DNA from: Endothia cerciana
Taxonomy: Eukaryota; Ascomycota; Sordariomycetes; Diaporthales; Cryphonectriaceae
Direction: 5' to 3'
DNA: 64,000 bases
Assembly (NCBI GenBank): GCA_026119935.1
Contig: JALRMH010000050.1
Coordinates: forward strand, 62,001 to 126,000
Under the pieces are notes generated by a model that was not told the origin of the DNA, ran no database searches, and saw nothing but the letters and a program-made list of their open reading frames with translations. This document shows positions 53,701-63,928 of the stretch, piece after piece; position 1 is the stretch's first letter, and each line of letters begins with the position of its first letter. The position numbers and the translations under genes are program-made.

Positions 53701-56117
53701 CCCATGTACTGTAGTTGCGCGGGTAGCACTTGTGGTAGCACATCACTTAACATTCGATTCAACCTATAGCATTGCCATCCCGTTGAACACAAAGCTTCTG
53801 GCCGACCTGTTTTCGCTCGACCTCAAAGCCGACAACAACCCACTCGGCACACTGAGCACGGCGAAGCTCTACAAGCATCTCATCGACGTTCGCACATTCG
53901 GCTTTAACAACAACGACCCCGCCTTAGCATGGCAACGGCGCATATGGGCCCGTGAGGGCGCCGAGGTCCTCACCGAGTCCACAGTCAAGGCGATCAGGGA
54001 GAGCCGCTCCGCCGATGGCGGCCTTCTGGCCAAGCTGCCCATCATCGGGCCCTTGTTGTTCGCATGCAAGGGCCAGAAGATGCTCCAGCCGGGCTCCCTG
54101 CGCTGGTACGGCAACAACGTCGGGAGAGAGCTGATCGCCGCGGGCAAGTCGATCCAAGAGGCCGCAGACATCTGCTGGCTCACCGCCGTCGCCGGCGTTG
54201 GCGCTCCTGTGTCTGTAGTATGTTAGCCATGATCCAATTACCCCGACGAGAGGCCCGCTGACAAGAACACATGTAGTTTGCGGATGTCCTGGGCTTCTTC
54301 TTGCGGCCGGAAAACACGCATCACTGGAGGGATATCCAGGATCTGGTGGACAGCTCAAACATCGAGGCCACCAACGGCGCCCTGAGGCGCTATGTGCTCG
54401 AGGCAATGCGGCTGACGAGCAGCCTGCGTGGGGCTCGCGTCTGCGTGAGCCCGACCACCATTGATGGGCACTATTTCAATGCGGGCGACTTTGTCATGTG
54501 CCTTCTTGTGCGTCTAGCATTTCTTTTTCTCTGCCCTTATTTTCTCCGCGGAGGTAAGCGTGGCTGACTTTGCCTGGCAGGGGAGAGCTTGTAGAAGCCC
54601 CGAGGCTATTCCCGAGCCGCAGGAGTTCAGGCTCGACCGGCCGAACGGTGCATACCTTCACTGGGGGGCAGGGCCACACGAATGCCTCGGCAAGGAGATC
54701 TCGTTGACTCTTGTGGTGTCCCTCTTGAAGATCGCAGCGGAGTTGAGGTACCTGAGGCCTGCTCCAGGTGACATGGGAACGCTCAAGAACGTCCACATTG
54801 GCTCCGAGAGACTTTACGTGAATGACAGCTGGTCGCGATTGACCTTTGATCCTTCAAGTAAGTTACCATCACTAAAGCCCCCTCAGAATGACTCTCTGAT
54901 AGCGTGGGTTCAGCATGGAAAGTCCACTTCGAAGGCCACGGGAAAGGTGTCTATAAAGACCCCGATGTCTCCGTTACCGCCGGCCGAGACCTGAACGAGA
55001 TATCGAATGCTCTGGTCAGGCAGAGTCGGGAAGCCCGCAGAGAGATCGTGAATGGAAGCCTTGGAAGCGTCGTGAAGCCGCTTCCCCCTAGGAACGAAGG
55101 CGATTGTAAGTTGGCTGGTACCCTCAGTACATCGGGTGGATAACTTGGGGATCTGCCATGCTAATGCCACAACCAGTTGCATGGCCTCCAGCTATTGTCG
55201 GAAGCCACGACGTCCTGCGCACGGGGAACTTCTCCAAGACCACACAGGACTACCACGGGCCCGGCCTTGGATCTTACACCGAATATATCAGTTTCGCCAA
55301 GCCATACAGCAGGCCACCCAAGATCTTTCTCGGTGTATCCGGCATCGATTTCCAATGTGGGACGCAGAGCCCGAGCTTCCACCAGGAAGCCTGCAACATC
55401 TCAAGGGCAGGGTTTGACCTTGTGGTTCACGTTCACAGCTCGAAGCTGTGGTATCTCGAGAGCGTCTGGCTTGAGATCCCCAACGATGCAGAGTACAGGA
55501 ATGTGCTGGTGGGAAACTGCGACTTATCCAAGTCTTCTGGCAGCTTGAACAGGGCCGGGCTGAGCCTGGACTCGCGTCTGATCATGATCAAGGATCTGGG
55601 CGTCGACGCCGACCCCTGGCCATCCAGGGACAGTCACCGAACCGTCATCCCCTGGATCTCGGGCTTCTCGATCGATATGACCTCGCAGAGCGGTCCCTTC
55701 GGAATGGCGGTCAGCGCAATACCCAGGACGGGCCCAACGGGACAGGAGGGTATCGTCCTGTCATGCATAAAGCCGGCCGCCGAGGTGCGCGCGTTCCCGA
55801 CGTCTGCGCGCATCAGCTTCCTCACCTTTCGCGAGGACGACAAGAGCCTCGGCCTCAGCCACGCTTCCGCCTTTGCCACCTTCCCGTACGAGGCCACTCG
55901 CTCGATCACGGTCAGTGCGGAGCACGACATCGACGCGGCTAGCTCGGTGGCCGGGATCGATCGATTCCTGTACATGTATGATACTTCTTCCATCCGTCTG
56001 CGGCTGGTAGACAAGCAGGACAGACAGAATGAGGCTAAGTATGCTCTGGAATCGTGGTCTAAGCCGTTGGCATATAACCTATCAGCCTCGATCGTCATGA
56101 TTCCCAAAGCAGACTGA
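50731..56117 (+). CDS. Ppo-type fatty-acid dioxygenase / P450 fused to an H-type lectin domain
   Basis: Eleven exons: 50731-51267, 51342-51506, 51576-51684, 51747-51836, 51914-52256, 52343-53671, 53770-54217, 54277-54507, 54581-54857, 54914-55105 and 55177-56117. All phases match and give 1,553 residues. The N-terminus has a membrane-anchor-like segment (about residues 48-70). The heme peroxidase domain has IIIHD with the distal His (about 300), TSSYLDLAPLYG, NRFHNY, and YRFH (Tyr 476, proximal His 479). The P450 half ends in HWGAGPHECLG (Cys about 1119). Ppo enzymes turn linoleic/oleic acid into psi-factor oxylipins and end near 1,100-1,180 residues. Here exons 10-11 add a linker and an H-type lectin domain (residues about 1253-1342, RTGNF, PPKIFLGVSGIDF, NISRAGFDLVVHV), then about 210 unassigned residues. 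The P450 I-helix region (TAVAGVGAPVSV) lacks the Asn-Gln pair of linoleate diol synthases. Confidence 0.87.
55212..55481 (+). other. H-type lectin domain within the Ppo-type gene
   Basis: It matches the domain pattern R-T-G-N-F, about 20 residues, I-S-F-x-x-P-[YF]-x-x-P-P-K-[IV]-F-[LV]-G-[VL]-S-x-[LI]-D-[FI], then N-I-[ST]-x-x-G-F-x-L and ending V-W-L. H-type lectins bind N-acetylgalactosamine-type sugars as trimers or hexamers. The usual Trp/Ala end motif is V-W-L-E-I-P here. Confidence 0.7.
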
Positions 56118-56307
56118 TAAGAAATGGGTGTGTATCGGTCCTTGGAGACTTGAGGATTGGAGAACCCCTCTATTGATCTGTTTCTTTCAGTTCTGTATTC
56201 TTTCCTATCCAGGTATCTAGTCCACACTATAAGTAGGTATCTAAAGCACGTCCCTCCGTGGAAGAACCAGACAGATATCCAGATATAGATCTACGCAAGA
56301 CGACGCC

Positions 56308-58293
56308 TCAGTCAACTATCATCACCCTGGCCCGAACTTCCCGGCTCTCGATGCTGGATGCGCCAGGCTTCATATCCTCCCACTCGAGATCCTCGCCCCA
56401 CACTCCAGCCTTTGTGTAATCAAGACTGCTGGTCCCGGATAGATACGCAAACCGGAAGTACTCCTTCACATCCTTCCCGGACTTTCTGTTCCATGTGAAC
56501 GACCTGTCCTCGAAGTCGTCATCGTCCTCTAAATAGCCCTTGAAGCGCTCGACGTCATTCACGAGGAGGCTAACGCCGTCTAGCCGGATATTTCTCTTCG
56601 GCGGCGCCTCAAAACGGAAGGTGATGTTGGATAGCTGAGGGCCGACCAGGATCTCCGGCGTGTGGGCAAGCTTCGGGAGTATGGAGCCCAGCTGCCCGTC
56701 CCCTCGCAGGGCATCAGACGTCTGCAGGATCGGGTCCCAGCCCCAGCGCGCAATGCCGTTGATGAACAGGCCGATAAGAAGGCCTTGGTACAAGAGCGCA
56801 GGTCGTGTCTGCATACTCGTGCCGGTGAGCAGCAGGAGAGCAAGGAAATAGTGGTGAATGCGGAGTTGCAGTCCCCATATACCCAGGAACAGACAGAATA
56901 AGACGCCTCCAAGTAGTCCTAGGTATAGTCTGCCGTAGGGTATGAGCCGCCCTTCTTGGCGGAAGAACCAGATCTGCTTGAGCACGATGAAGAACAGGAC
57001 GAAAACGATGATGATAAGCGCGAGGACCCCACCAGGTTGCTGTCTTATATCGTGTGCGTTAAGTCTGTTGATAGGGATGTTTGGACTCAGGGTGTAGTTG
57101 TCCAGCGCGCCCACCCAGCAGGCGCCGAGCCAAAGGACTGTCCTCTCGATCTGCGCCGTCAAACCGTTCAGCGTGCGACGAATTGCCATCTTGTCGTACA
57201 TGACCCAGGCCACGAACATGACCGGTAGGTATTTCCCAAGAATGATGGTGAAGAGCTCTCGAAATGTCCCGTGGTAGGGAGGGTCTGAAACCAGCCCGAC
57301 GTGCCAGAAAATGCCGCTGAAGACCGTGAAAAAGAACAGCGAAGGCGATGTGGTGAACAACGAAAGTACAGTGGTGAACACAACCGAGACGGCGAGTAAA
57401 GACCATCGCATATCCCGCGCTTTGCACTGCACACTCTCTTCAAAAAGGTAAGACTTGGGGAAGTATGTGTCGAACCCAATACTCTTGATGCCATTCCGCC
57501 ACGTAGCGCTGTAGCCTGACCGCTCGCCAACTAGCTTGACAACACCACAGCCCCCTTCAGCATTGGAGATGATGCCGGCATGGATAGCTGAGCCACAGAT
57601 GAAAGAGTCGGCACGGTATGCCCCATAGTCGTCCGTGTTGTTGACAGGCCCACCCACGACGAGGGGTCGGTAGTTGATCTGCTGGTCCCCGACCGCGCGC
57701 GGCTCGCTCAATTGGTAGCTAGCACAGTTTGCGGGACACCTGAACGCGAACCCAGTTCCCTGGAAAGGTCGACAGCGGTTGCCGTTCAAATCACACTGGT
57801 TTCCTCGGCCCCAGAAGTAGCTCCCACATCCGATCTCTTGGGGCTTCCCCCAGGGCTTGAGCTCAGTCAGGCTACTCTCCTGCCGCTTGACCAAGGAGAA
57901 AGTCAAGACCCACAGCAGCAAGTAGCCGATAAAGAGCAAAGTGCGATGCTTCCTCCTGGGCAAGTGCTTGTCGAGCACGACTATCGGGAAGTATTGGATG
58001 GTCGGGAAGATGGGTCTGATGCGGAACACGACAGGGCTAGGTGGCCCCCGGGCCCATCGCAACGCGGATCTTCCGAGTTTTCTGAGGGGATATGGTATCC
58101 ATCTCCAATGCTTGCTGATGTTCTCGTCCTCCAAAAACCGGGGTAGCGGGGTCGGGTTGCCTTCCTGTAGTTCCTGCAGACGGGGCCCTTCGATCGGCGC
58201 GTCAGGATGAGGCTCCACGACTGATTCATTCGGATGGTCCGGAAGGTCAAGACTCTGGCCTCGACCATCTGCCTGCCCATTACCAGAGCTCAT
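56308..58293 (-). CDS. LCCL-domain multi-pass membrane protein
   Basis: Single exon, 661 residues, intact. A polar N-terminus is followed by a first membrane helix (LLFIGYLLLWVLTFSLV, about residues 120-136) and an LCCL domain (about 150-280). The LCCL domain has CGSYFWGRGNQC, FRCPANCASYQL, Y-x-x-x-SFICGSAIHAGIIS and GGCGVVKL. Several more hydrophobic helices follow (about 290-560), then a folded C-terminal part (SNITFRFEAP) and a charged tail. The layout fits the fungal LCCL membrane protein family, of unknown function. The LCCL domain probably faces the lumen or outside. The gene is convergent with the Ppo-lectin gene, with 190 bp between stops. Confidence 0.9.
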   Translation of the reverse strand: MSSGNGQADGRGQSLDLPDHPNESVVEPHPDAPIEGPRLQELQEGNPTPLPRFLEDENISKHWRWIPYPLRKLGRSALRWARGPPSPVVFRIRPIFPTIQYFPIVVLDKHLPRRKHRTLLFIGYLLLWVLTFSLVKRQESSLTELKPWGKPQEIGCGSYFWGRGNQCDLNGNRCRPFQGTGFAFRCPANCASYQLSEPRAVGDQQINYRPLVVGGPVNNTDDYGAYRADSFICGSAIHAGIISNAEGGCGVVKLVGERSGYSATWRNGIKSIGFDTYFPKSYLFEESVQCKARDMRWSLLAVSVVFTTVLSLFTTSPSLFFFTVFSGIFWHVGLVSDPPYHGTFRELFTIILGKYLPVMFVAWVMYDKMAIRRTLNGLTAQIERTVLWLGACWVGALDNYTLSPNIPINRLNAHDIRQQPGGVLALIIIVFVLFFIVLKQIWFFRQEGRLIPYGRLYLGLLGGVLFCLFLGIWGLQLRIHHYFLALLLLTGTSMQTRPALLYQGLLIGLFINGIARWGWDPILQTSDALRGDGQLGSILPKLAHTPEILVGPQLSNITFRFEAPPKRNIRLDGVSLLVNDVERFKGYLEDDDDFEDRSFTWNRKSGKDVKEYFRFAYLSGTSSLDYTKAGVWGEDLEWEDMKPGASSIESREVRARVMIVD

Positions 58294-58299
58294 GATGAG

Positions 58300-59395
58300 C
58301 TACGTCAGGTGCTGGGCTGAAGTGATGAGACGCACGGAGGCGCGGCGGACCAAGACAAGCGCGAACAGCCAAATATCAGGGGAAATCAGGAACCAGCAAA
58401 CAGATACGCTTCAGGAAAATGAATTTCTAGGTTCTATAGGGATAATAATAAGGTAGAGAATTGTACATGTCGACGAGAGAATAAAGTGGTTGAGGACTCT
58501 TTGAAAAAGATGACGTGAAGTTGTGAGGGAGAGTGTGCGAGGTGCCCCGAGTGGATCCAACAGCGGGTGATCTGCGTGCGGCTCTGGCGGCTCCTCCCGA
58601 AACGTGTGTCGGTTAGATTTCCCATTGGCTCTTTGCGGCCCTCAGCGGAGCCTCCGCGTATACTAATATGATGGCACAGAGTTTCAGGAAGGGATCGTCT
58701 GTATCAGATATGTCTGTCTTCAAGATACAACAGAATCTCGCTCTTCTCCTCAAATTGAAGGCGATAGTAGTCGAATACTCGTTGGCCGGGAAGGCTTTCT
58801 TTTGTGTGTGTAGATAGGTGGGTGGAGGGAAGGGGGGAAATAGTGGTAGTTTTGCAGTTGATACTTCCCTCTCGACCTTTGTGTTGATTATAAATCGTGA
58901 TAAGGGACAACCTTGGTCCAGTACGTCTTCAAGATATAGAACGAGAAAGCACAAAAGTAACCTTCAGAAATAAAACTCTTCCAGCTAAATTAAAGAGCGT
59001 AATCAGATTTTGGTCAGACAGCTCCCACGGAACGTCACGCTCAACGAAGACACAACCAGAAGGTAGTGCAAAAAAGTTTGTTCAACGGTTTAAGAACAAA
59101 CAGGAAGGGTACTTTCTTGTCAAAAAGATTAATCAAAGTACCTTACAAGGAACGTATTAGGCTAGTCTCAGAAATTGGATCTCCACCTCCAAAAAAGGTC
59201 TTAAGAGGACAGGGGAAATAGAGAGCAGATCTACATAGCGGAGATGCTCTAATATACGGCGTTGAGTAGTTGCAATCTTCTTTTGTCAGAATATGCGTGA
59301 TTTCTATCTAGCCATTGGTGCCTGGTGGTCTGCCAGAGCTCATGAGTGAAGGATACGGGGCCCTCAGCAGGTGATCATGTTGGTATTCTCTTCAA
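58300..59395. other. Promoter of the LCCL gene, no other gene
   Basis: AT-richer than its flanks. A plus-strand frame at 58897-59160 is Lys/Ser-rich and has no motif. It probably holds the LCCL promoter and the 3' flank of the FAD gene. Confidence 0.45.
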
Positions 59396-59402
59396 GAGTC
59401 AC

Positions 59403-61200
59403 TCACTCTTCGAGAACCTCCGCCAAGCTGGTATATTTGCTTCCGGTTCCACTGGCATAATTGAACAGTCCAACTCCGCTCTCCTGCCGTCCACGAGCAA
59501 TTATCTCCCCCTCGGTCAGGAATTGCTTTCCCGGGACATCTCCAGTGCCTGCTCGACTGAGAACCTCATCGAGGGCCAATGCAATTCGCTCTGCTCCAAC
59601 CCGTGCTCCGCCGATGTTTGGAGCGGCGGGACCAAGCCTCAGAGCGCCCAGCCTACCCGCCACGAAAAGAGGCACATCATCCTTCCACATGAGGTCCTCA
59701 TTTAAACAAGGGAATCCACCGACGCCTCGAATCGGATACTCCTTTAACATACTCTGTAAGTAGGATAATGTGGTAAAATCCGACTGGATGCCTGTGGCGA
59801 AGTAGATGTAGTCGATCGCGGGCAGGCCCTCAATCGGAGGCTCTGTCTGAATGCTCCACGCGCCGCCTTCAACGTCGGAAGGCTGGTCGAACTGCGCCTC
59901 TATCAGTACGGTCTTCTCGAAGATCTTCAAACGCCCGCCCGATATGTGCGGCTTTAGCCTTTTCATGAATGCTGGCGTGATGCTCCCGCCACCTCTCGCC
60001 TCTTTGATGATCTCCAATCGTTCCTCATCGGAATCAGCTTGGTGGAAGTAAGCCTGGTGCAGGGTCTTATATTTTCCCATCCAGTGTAGCTCGACATCAA
60101 ACGCCTTTGTCTTCAAGGGACCGCGCATGATGTGCCAGACCCTACCCACACCACTGCAGATGGCAAGATCCGAGAGCTGGGCCGAAGTGAGACCGCCGCC
60201 GACGACGAGAATGTTCGTCTGCCGGCCAGCTTGCATGCGATGTTGGACGATGGGGTCGGGGAATTGATTTTGCGGTATTCTCATACTGTGACAGGCTTGT
60301 GGCATCGTGGAGTTGCCGGTGTCCAGCCCAGGGAACGACAACGAAGGGATCTCCGGCAGGACTGGTGCGTTGGCTGGCCCGACAGCGAGAATGATGGCTC
60401 GAGCATGGCGCACTGATCTGTTTGTCACTACTGTGAAGATTTTGTCTTGGATCCCCATGCCGTCTAAAATGCCAAAGCGGATGTCAGTGACCTCTTCTTT
60501 GCGAACGAGCCCATCTTCTAAGTGATAGCGGTGAGCAACGCAGTCGCAGTGATCGCAGAACAGAGACTGAGATGGCGTGTAGTAGTCCCACTGGTCCCTT
60601 TGGTTTATATCGATGGAGTCCTCTTTCCTATTGTAAATGTGAGCCCACTAAATACTTGCGAGCCAGTAAGGGTACATACCTGCCACCACTGAACCGACTT
60701 TTCTTCCTCTGGTGCTTGCTGATCTCTTTGCCCACGCAGCCCCTGATCTCAACCAGCTCCCCCTCTCTGCCGTTATGATGGGCATGAGACAACAACGAGT
60801 CGCGGTCCAGGGGATCGACATGCCAAAGAATGGGGCTCCTTAGATAACTGATGCCGAATGTGGAAAACAGTCTTCTCCAGCGGCCCAGCCACCTGTCATC
60901 ACTCGAGTCCAGGACCGCCATCTTGTACTCCGGCTTGCTGCAACAGGCGGGTATAACGCGGCCCGTCTTGGTCTGCTTCAGAGAGACCCTCTTGCCGTGC
61001 TTGTTAAGCCAGTGAAAACGCCGGTGTTCCTCGTCGGTGAACATCGCGGAGGGAGCCTGTTCTCGGATTCGAGCCGCGGCGGCGAGGCCACAGGGTCCAC
61101 CACCGATGATCAAGACATCGAAGACTTCGGTGTCATGGCAAAGGTGAGAAGAGTCACCTGTGCTGGAAGGGCAGCCTTCGGTATTGTTGACAAGAGACAT
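59403..61200 (-). CDS. FAD-dependent oxidoreductase (flavin monooxygenase-like)
   Basis: Exons 61200-60680 and 60627-59403 join in phase to 581 residues (donor GTATGT, acceptor ACAATAG). ATG 61200 (MSLVNN) is used; the longer frame has no ATG. An FAD-binding Rossmann motif (LIIGGGPCGLAAAARIRE, about residues 30-47) is followed by LGRWRRLFSTFGISYLRSP. A second dinucleotide motif, ILVVGGGLTSAQLSDLA, suggests NAD(P)H binding. DYIYFATGIQ is the ATG-type motif before the C-terminal FAD contact region (PLFVAGRLGALRLGPAAPN). The pattern is close to fungal and animal OSGIN/FMO-like proteins; the substrate is unknown. It is divergent from the queuine transferase subunit gene, with about 860 bp between. 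Confidence 0.87.
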
Positions 61201-61204
61201 CTTG

Positions 61205-62055
61205 ACGCTGTGATGGGGCAAAGCTGCAGACTCCGGTTTGGGTCTGGTGCTGAGGACACCACTTCAACAAGACAAACATCTTAGGTGATCGGGCATGCAT
61301 ATATATGCGAACTGGAATATTGTGTCATGAGGACCTTGAAGGTCATGCCGTTCAACCATTGTAGACTGGGAAGAAACGCTTCTAACCACCTCCAGCGGAC
61401 AGTTTACCGATCCAAGCAGCCTGATGTCCACGGCATGCGTCAACCCGGCATGTCCTGCAAGATACTGACATTGATTTCGCCAATTGGTGTTGAAATCCAA
61501 CAGATGAGCTTTTGGAGGCTCTCTCCCACTTGTTCTCATGGGGGTTTCAGTCGCACGAGGACGTGTTTTCGGCTCGGGGCAGAGGCTGAGGACCTTGATG
61601 GATACAACGCATTCAGAGCCGTTAACAAGAGACCCACGGGCATAACAACTATCAGGCATACGAATCGTACGTAATTATTAAACTGAGACTAATGACACAT
61701 TGTTTTTGTTCAGGCCCAGCGTCTGTATAATCCCGCGCAGCCGTAGGTACCGCCTTGTGCCCCCCCATGCAAAGGGGGAGGTTGACGGGCAGGCTGGAAC
61801 AGGTACGGAAATATATGAATCCAGCAAGGTGCCAAACTGACAGTGAGTTAAATACAGAATTTCAGATTACATTTGTCAGAACCGACATCTGTCCTGAATT
61901 TCTACGAACCAGAGAAAACCGTGGCTCGTGAGCCTCAAGACCATGGCCAGAACCAACAGCACGCGAGGCACAGACCAGGGTTAGGGTCGAAGTTCGTCGT
62001 CGCCCTACTTGGAGCTTCGACCAGGTGCCTAGGACCTCTACCCGCCTTCTGCTCT
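61205..62055. promoter_or_regulatory. Divergent promoter region
   Basis: Between the FAD oxidoreductase (minus) and the queuine transferase subunit (plus). A C run lies at 61758-61766 and a telobox-like GGGTTAGGG at 61978-61986, 74 bp before the QTRT2 start. The open frames on both strands at 61264-61674 have no motif. Confidence 0.45.
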
Positions 62056-62059
62056 CGCA

Positions 62060-63639
62060 ATGAAACGCAAATCCAGCATGTCAGATAGTAAAGGAGATGA
62101 GCGCATGAGATTTGACATCCTCAAAGCTGTTGCGGGTGATGGGGCAGCGGCGAGGCTGGGCAGGCTTGCCCTGCCCAGACGACGGGCGGTCGAGACCCCC
62201 AACTTCTTCACGATGACCTCGAGGGGCGTGGTCCCCCACCTGACGCCGGATATGATAGCCAAATATTGTCCACTCTCGGGCGCATATCTAGCCATGGAAG
62301 ACCGTGAGTGCGATTTCCAACATATTGGTACACCATAGGGATTCATGGGGCTAACGGAGGGTATCTAGTGGTTGAGAAGTCACAGAAGAACGTTACCAAG
62401 ATACCGGCTGTGGCTAAGATCCCAGCCCAGGATGGGAAGCGCCTCCATGCCTTCACTGCCCTCCCATCGTCCAGTCTTACCGTGCTTGGACCACGCCGGA
62501 CTCCCGCCGTCAAGGCCAGCATCGGGAACAGTGATTCCTACATTCAGATTTTCACCTCCAACGGCTTCCAGCCCCTCACCAACACCGCCTACATCACCTC
62601 CATCGCCTCGCTGAAGCCAGACATCGCGATCCCGCTGGCCGATATGAACTACGCTGCCATGGTGACGCCACAGGCCAAGGGTGTGAGAAGGATGTGCGAA
62701 CGGACTGAGGACTGGATGAGTGAGCTGCACAAATCCTTTGCGCTGGATGACCTGCGTTCGTCCAACACATCTATCTTCGCGCCAACTCTACCGGCTCTGC
62801 ATCCCATCCAGTGGGGGTATCTCAACCGCCTCTCGGGCGACCTACTCGACAAGCTCTCCGGCCTGGCCATCTACGACGTCGACATCCTGCCCGATCTGAT
62901 CGACTACCCCTCCCTCCTCCCCCTGCCCCGGCTCTCCCTCGACGCACCCCTAGACCCGCACGAAATCCTCCGTCAGGTCTCCCTCGGCATCGACACCTTC
63001 CTCATCCCCTTCATCAACAGCGTCTCTGATGCCGGCGTCGCGATGTCGTTCATCTTCCCACCGCCCTCGCCCGCGGACCGCACGACGAACGCGGACGGCA
63101 CAGACCCCCTCCCTTTGGGCATCGACCTCACCGGCCCCACCCACGCGACCGCCCTCGCGCCGCTCGTCGACAGCTGCACCTGCCACGCGTGCACGGCCCA
63201 CCACCGCGCGTACCTGCACCACCTCCTCAACGCGCGGGAGATGCTCGCGTGGACGCTGCTGCAGATCCACAACCACCACGTCATGACGCAGTTCTTCGCG
63301 GGTGTGCGCGCCTCGCTCGCCGCGGGCGCGGAGAGGTTTGAGGGGGACTGCAGGGCGTTTGGGAGGGTGTATGAGGTGAGTCTGCCGGTGGGGATGGGGA
63401 CGAGGCCCAGGGCGAGGGGTTATCATTTCAAGAGCGGGCATGGGGACGAGAGGAGGAACAAGGTCACGTGGCAGTTGCTGCAGGAGGGGCAGACGAGGCA
63501 GGGGAAGGAGAACGTGATGGCTATGGAAGGGAAAATGGCGAGGGATGAGGTAGATACGCCGCTCGTTCCGGGCGACGATGTGGATGCGATGGAGTTGGTG
63601 ACGGAGGGCTTAGGGGAGGTTGATATCAAGAGAGCGTAA
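62060..63639 (+). CDS. QTRT2: Queuine tRNA-ribosyltransferase accessory subunit 2
   Basis: Non-catalytic partner of the eukaryotic tRNA-guanine transglycosylase that inserts queuine at tRNA position 34. Exons 62060-62303 and 62369-63639 (GTGAGT to CTAG) give 504 residues. Conserved parts are VETPNFFTMTSRGVVPHLTPDM, YIQIFTSNGFQPLT and MNYAAMVTPQAKGVRRMCERT. The zinc site is CTCHACTAHHRAYLHHLL with a later IHNHHV histidine (C-x-C-x2-C-x-H pattern). The catalytic Asp motifs of the QTRT1 subunit are not conserved, in line with subunit 2. It is probably on the outer face of mitochondria, as in animals (inference). Confidence 0.9.
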
Positions 63640-63811
63640 GGACCGGGAAAGGGTTAGATTAGAACGATAGATACCATGGCACATCCCATTTCAGGACGGC
63701 GTCTTGAAACCTGAGCAGCATGTGTCCAGAGTGTATAAGGCGAAAGATCCAGGTACTGCAAGGCCGGAAGCAAGCCGAAAGGGACACACAAGCAAACAAA
63801 CAAAACAAAAC

Positions 63812-63819
63812 AAAAAAAA
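63812..63819 (-). terminator. RNA polymerase III terminator of tRNA-Ile
   Basis: A run of eight T (on the minus strand) 12 nt after the tRNA end. Confidence 0.75.
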
Positions 63820-63831
63820 GAGAGGAGATTT

Positions 63832-63928
63832 TGCTCCGACTCGGACTCGAACCGAGGGCTCCGGCATACTGGCATTCTTTTGGGATGAAGTATAAGACCG
63901 GGGCTTTGACCAACTAAGCGATCGGAGC
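63832..63928 (-). tRNA. tRNA-Ile(UAU) with intron
   Basis: The acceptor stem GCTCCGA/TCGGAGC, D arm GCTT-AGTTGGTCA-AAGC, anticodon stem CCGGT/GCCGG and T arm CTCGG-TTCGAGT-CCGAG all pair. The anticodon loop CTTATA gives anticodon TAT, which reads the Ile codon AUA. A 24-nt intron follows position 37. The discriminator is A at 63832. This minor Ile tRNA carries an intron in yeasts and moulds as well. Confidence 0.92.

Noticed and set aside
54560..54994. Ppo-type gene ending at the stop at 54994
   Set aside because: The frame reads through a GTAAGT donor at 54858. Splicing to 54914 keeps the phase and continues WKVHFEGHGKG, a more protein-like tail.
58897..59160. Plus-strand 87-codon Lys-rich frame
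   Set aside because: No motif, in an AT-rich promoter region; composition explains it.
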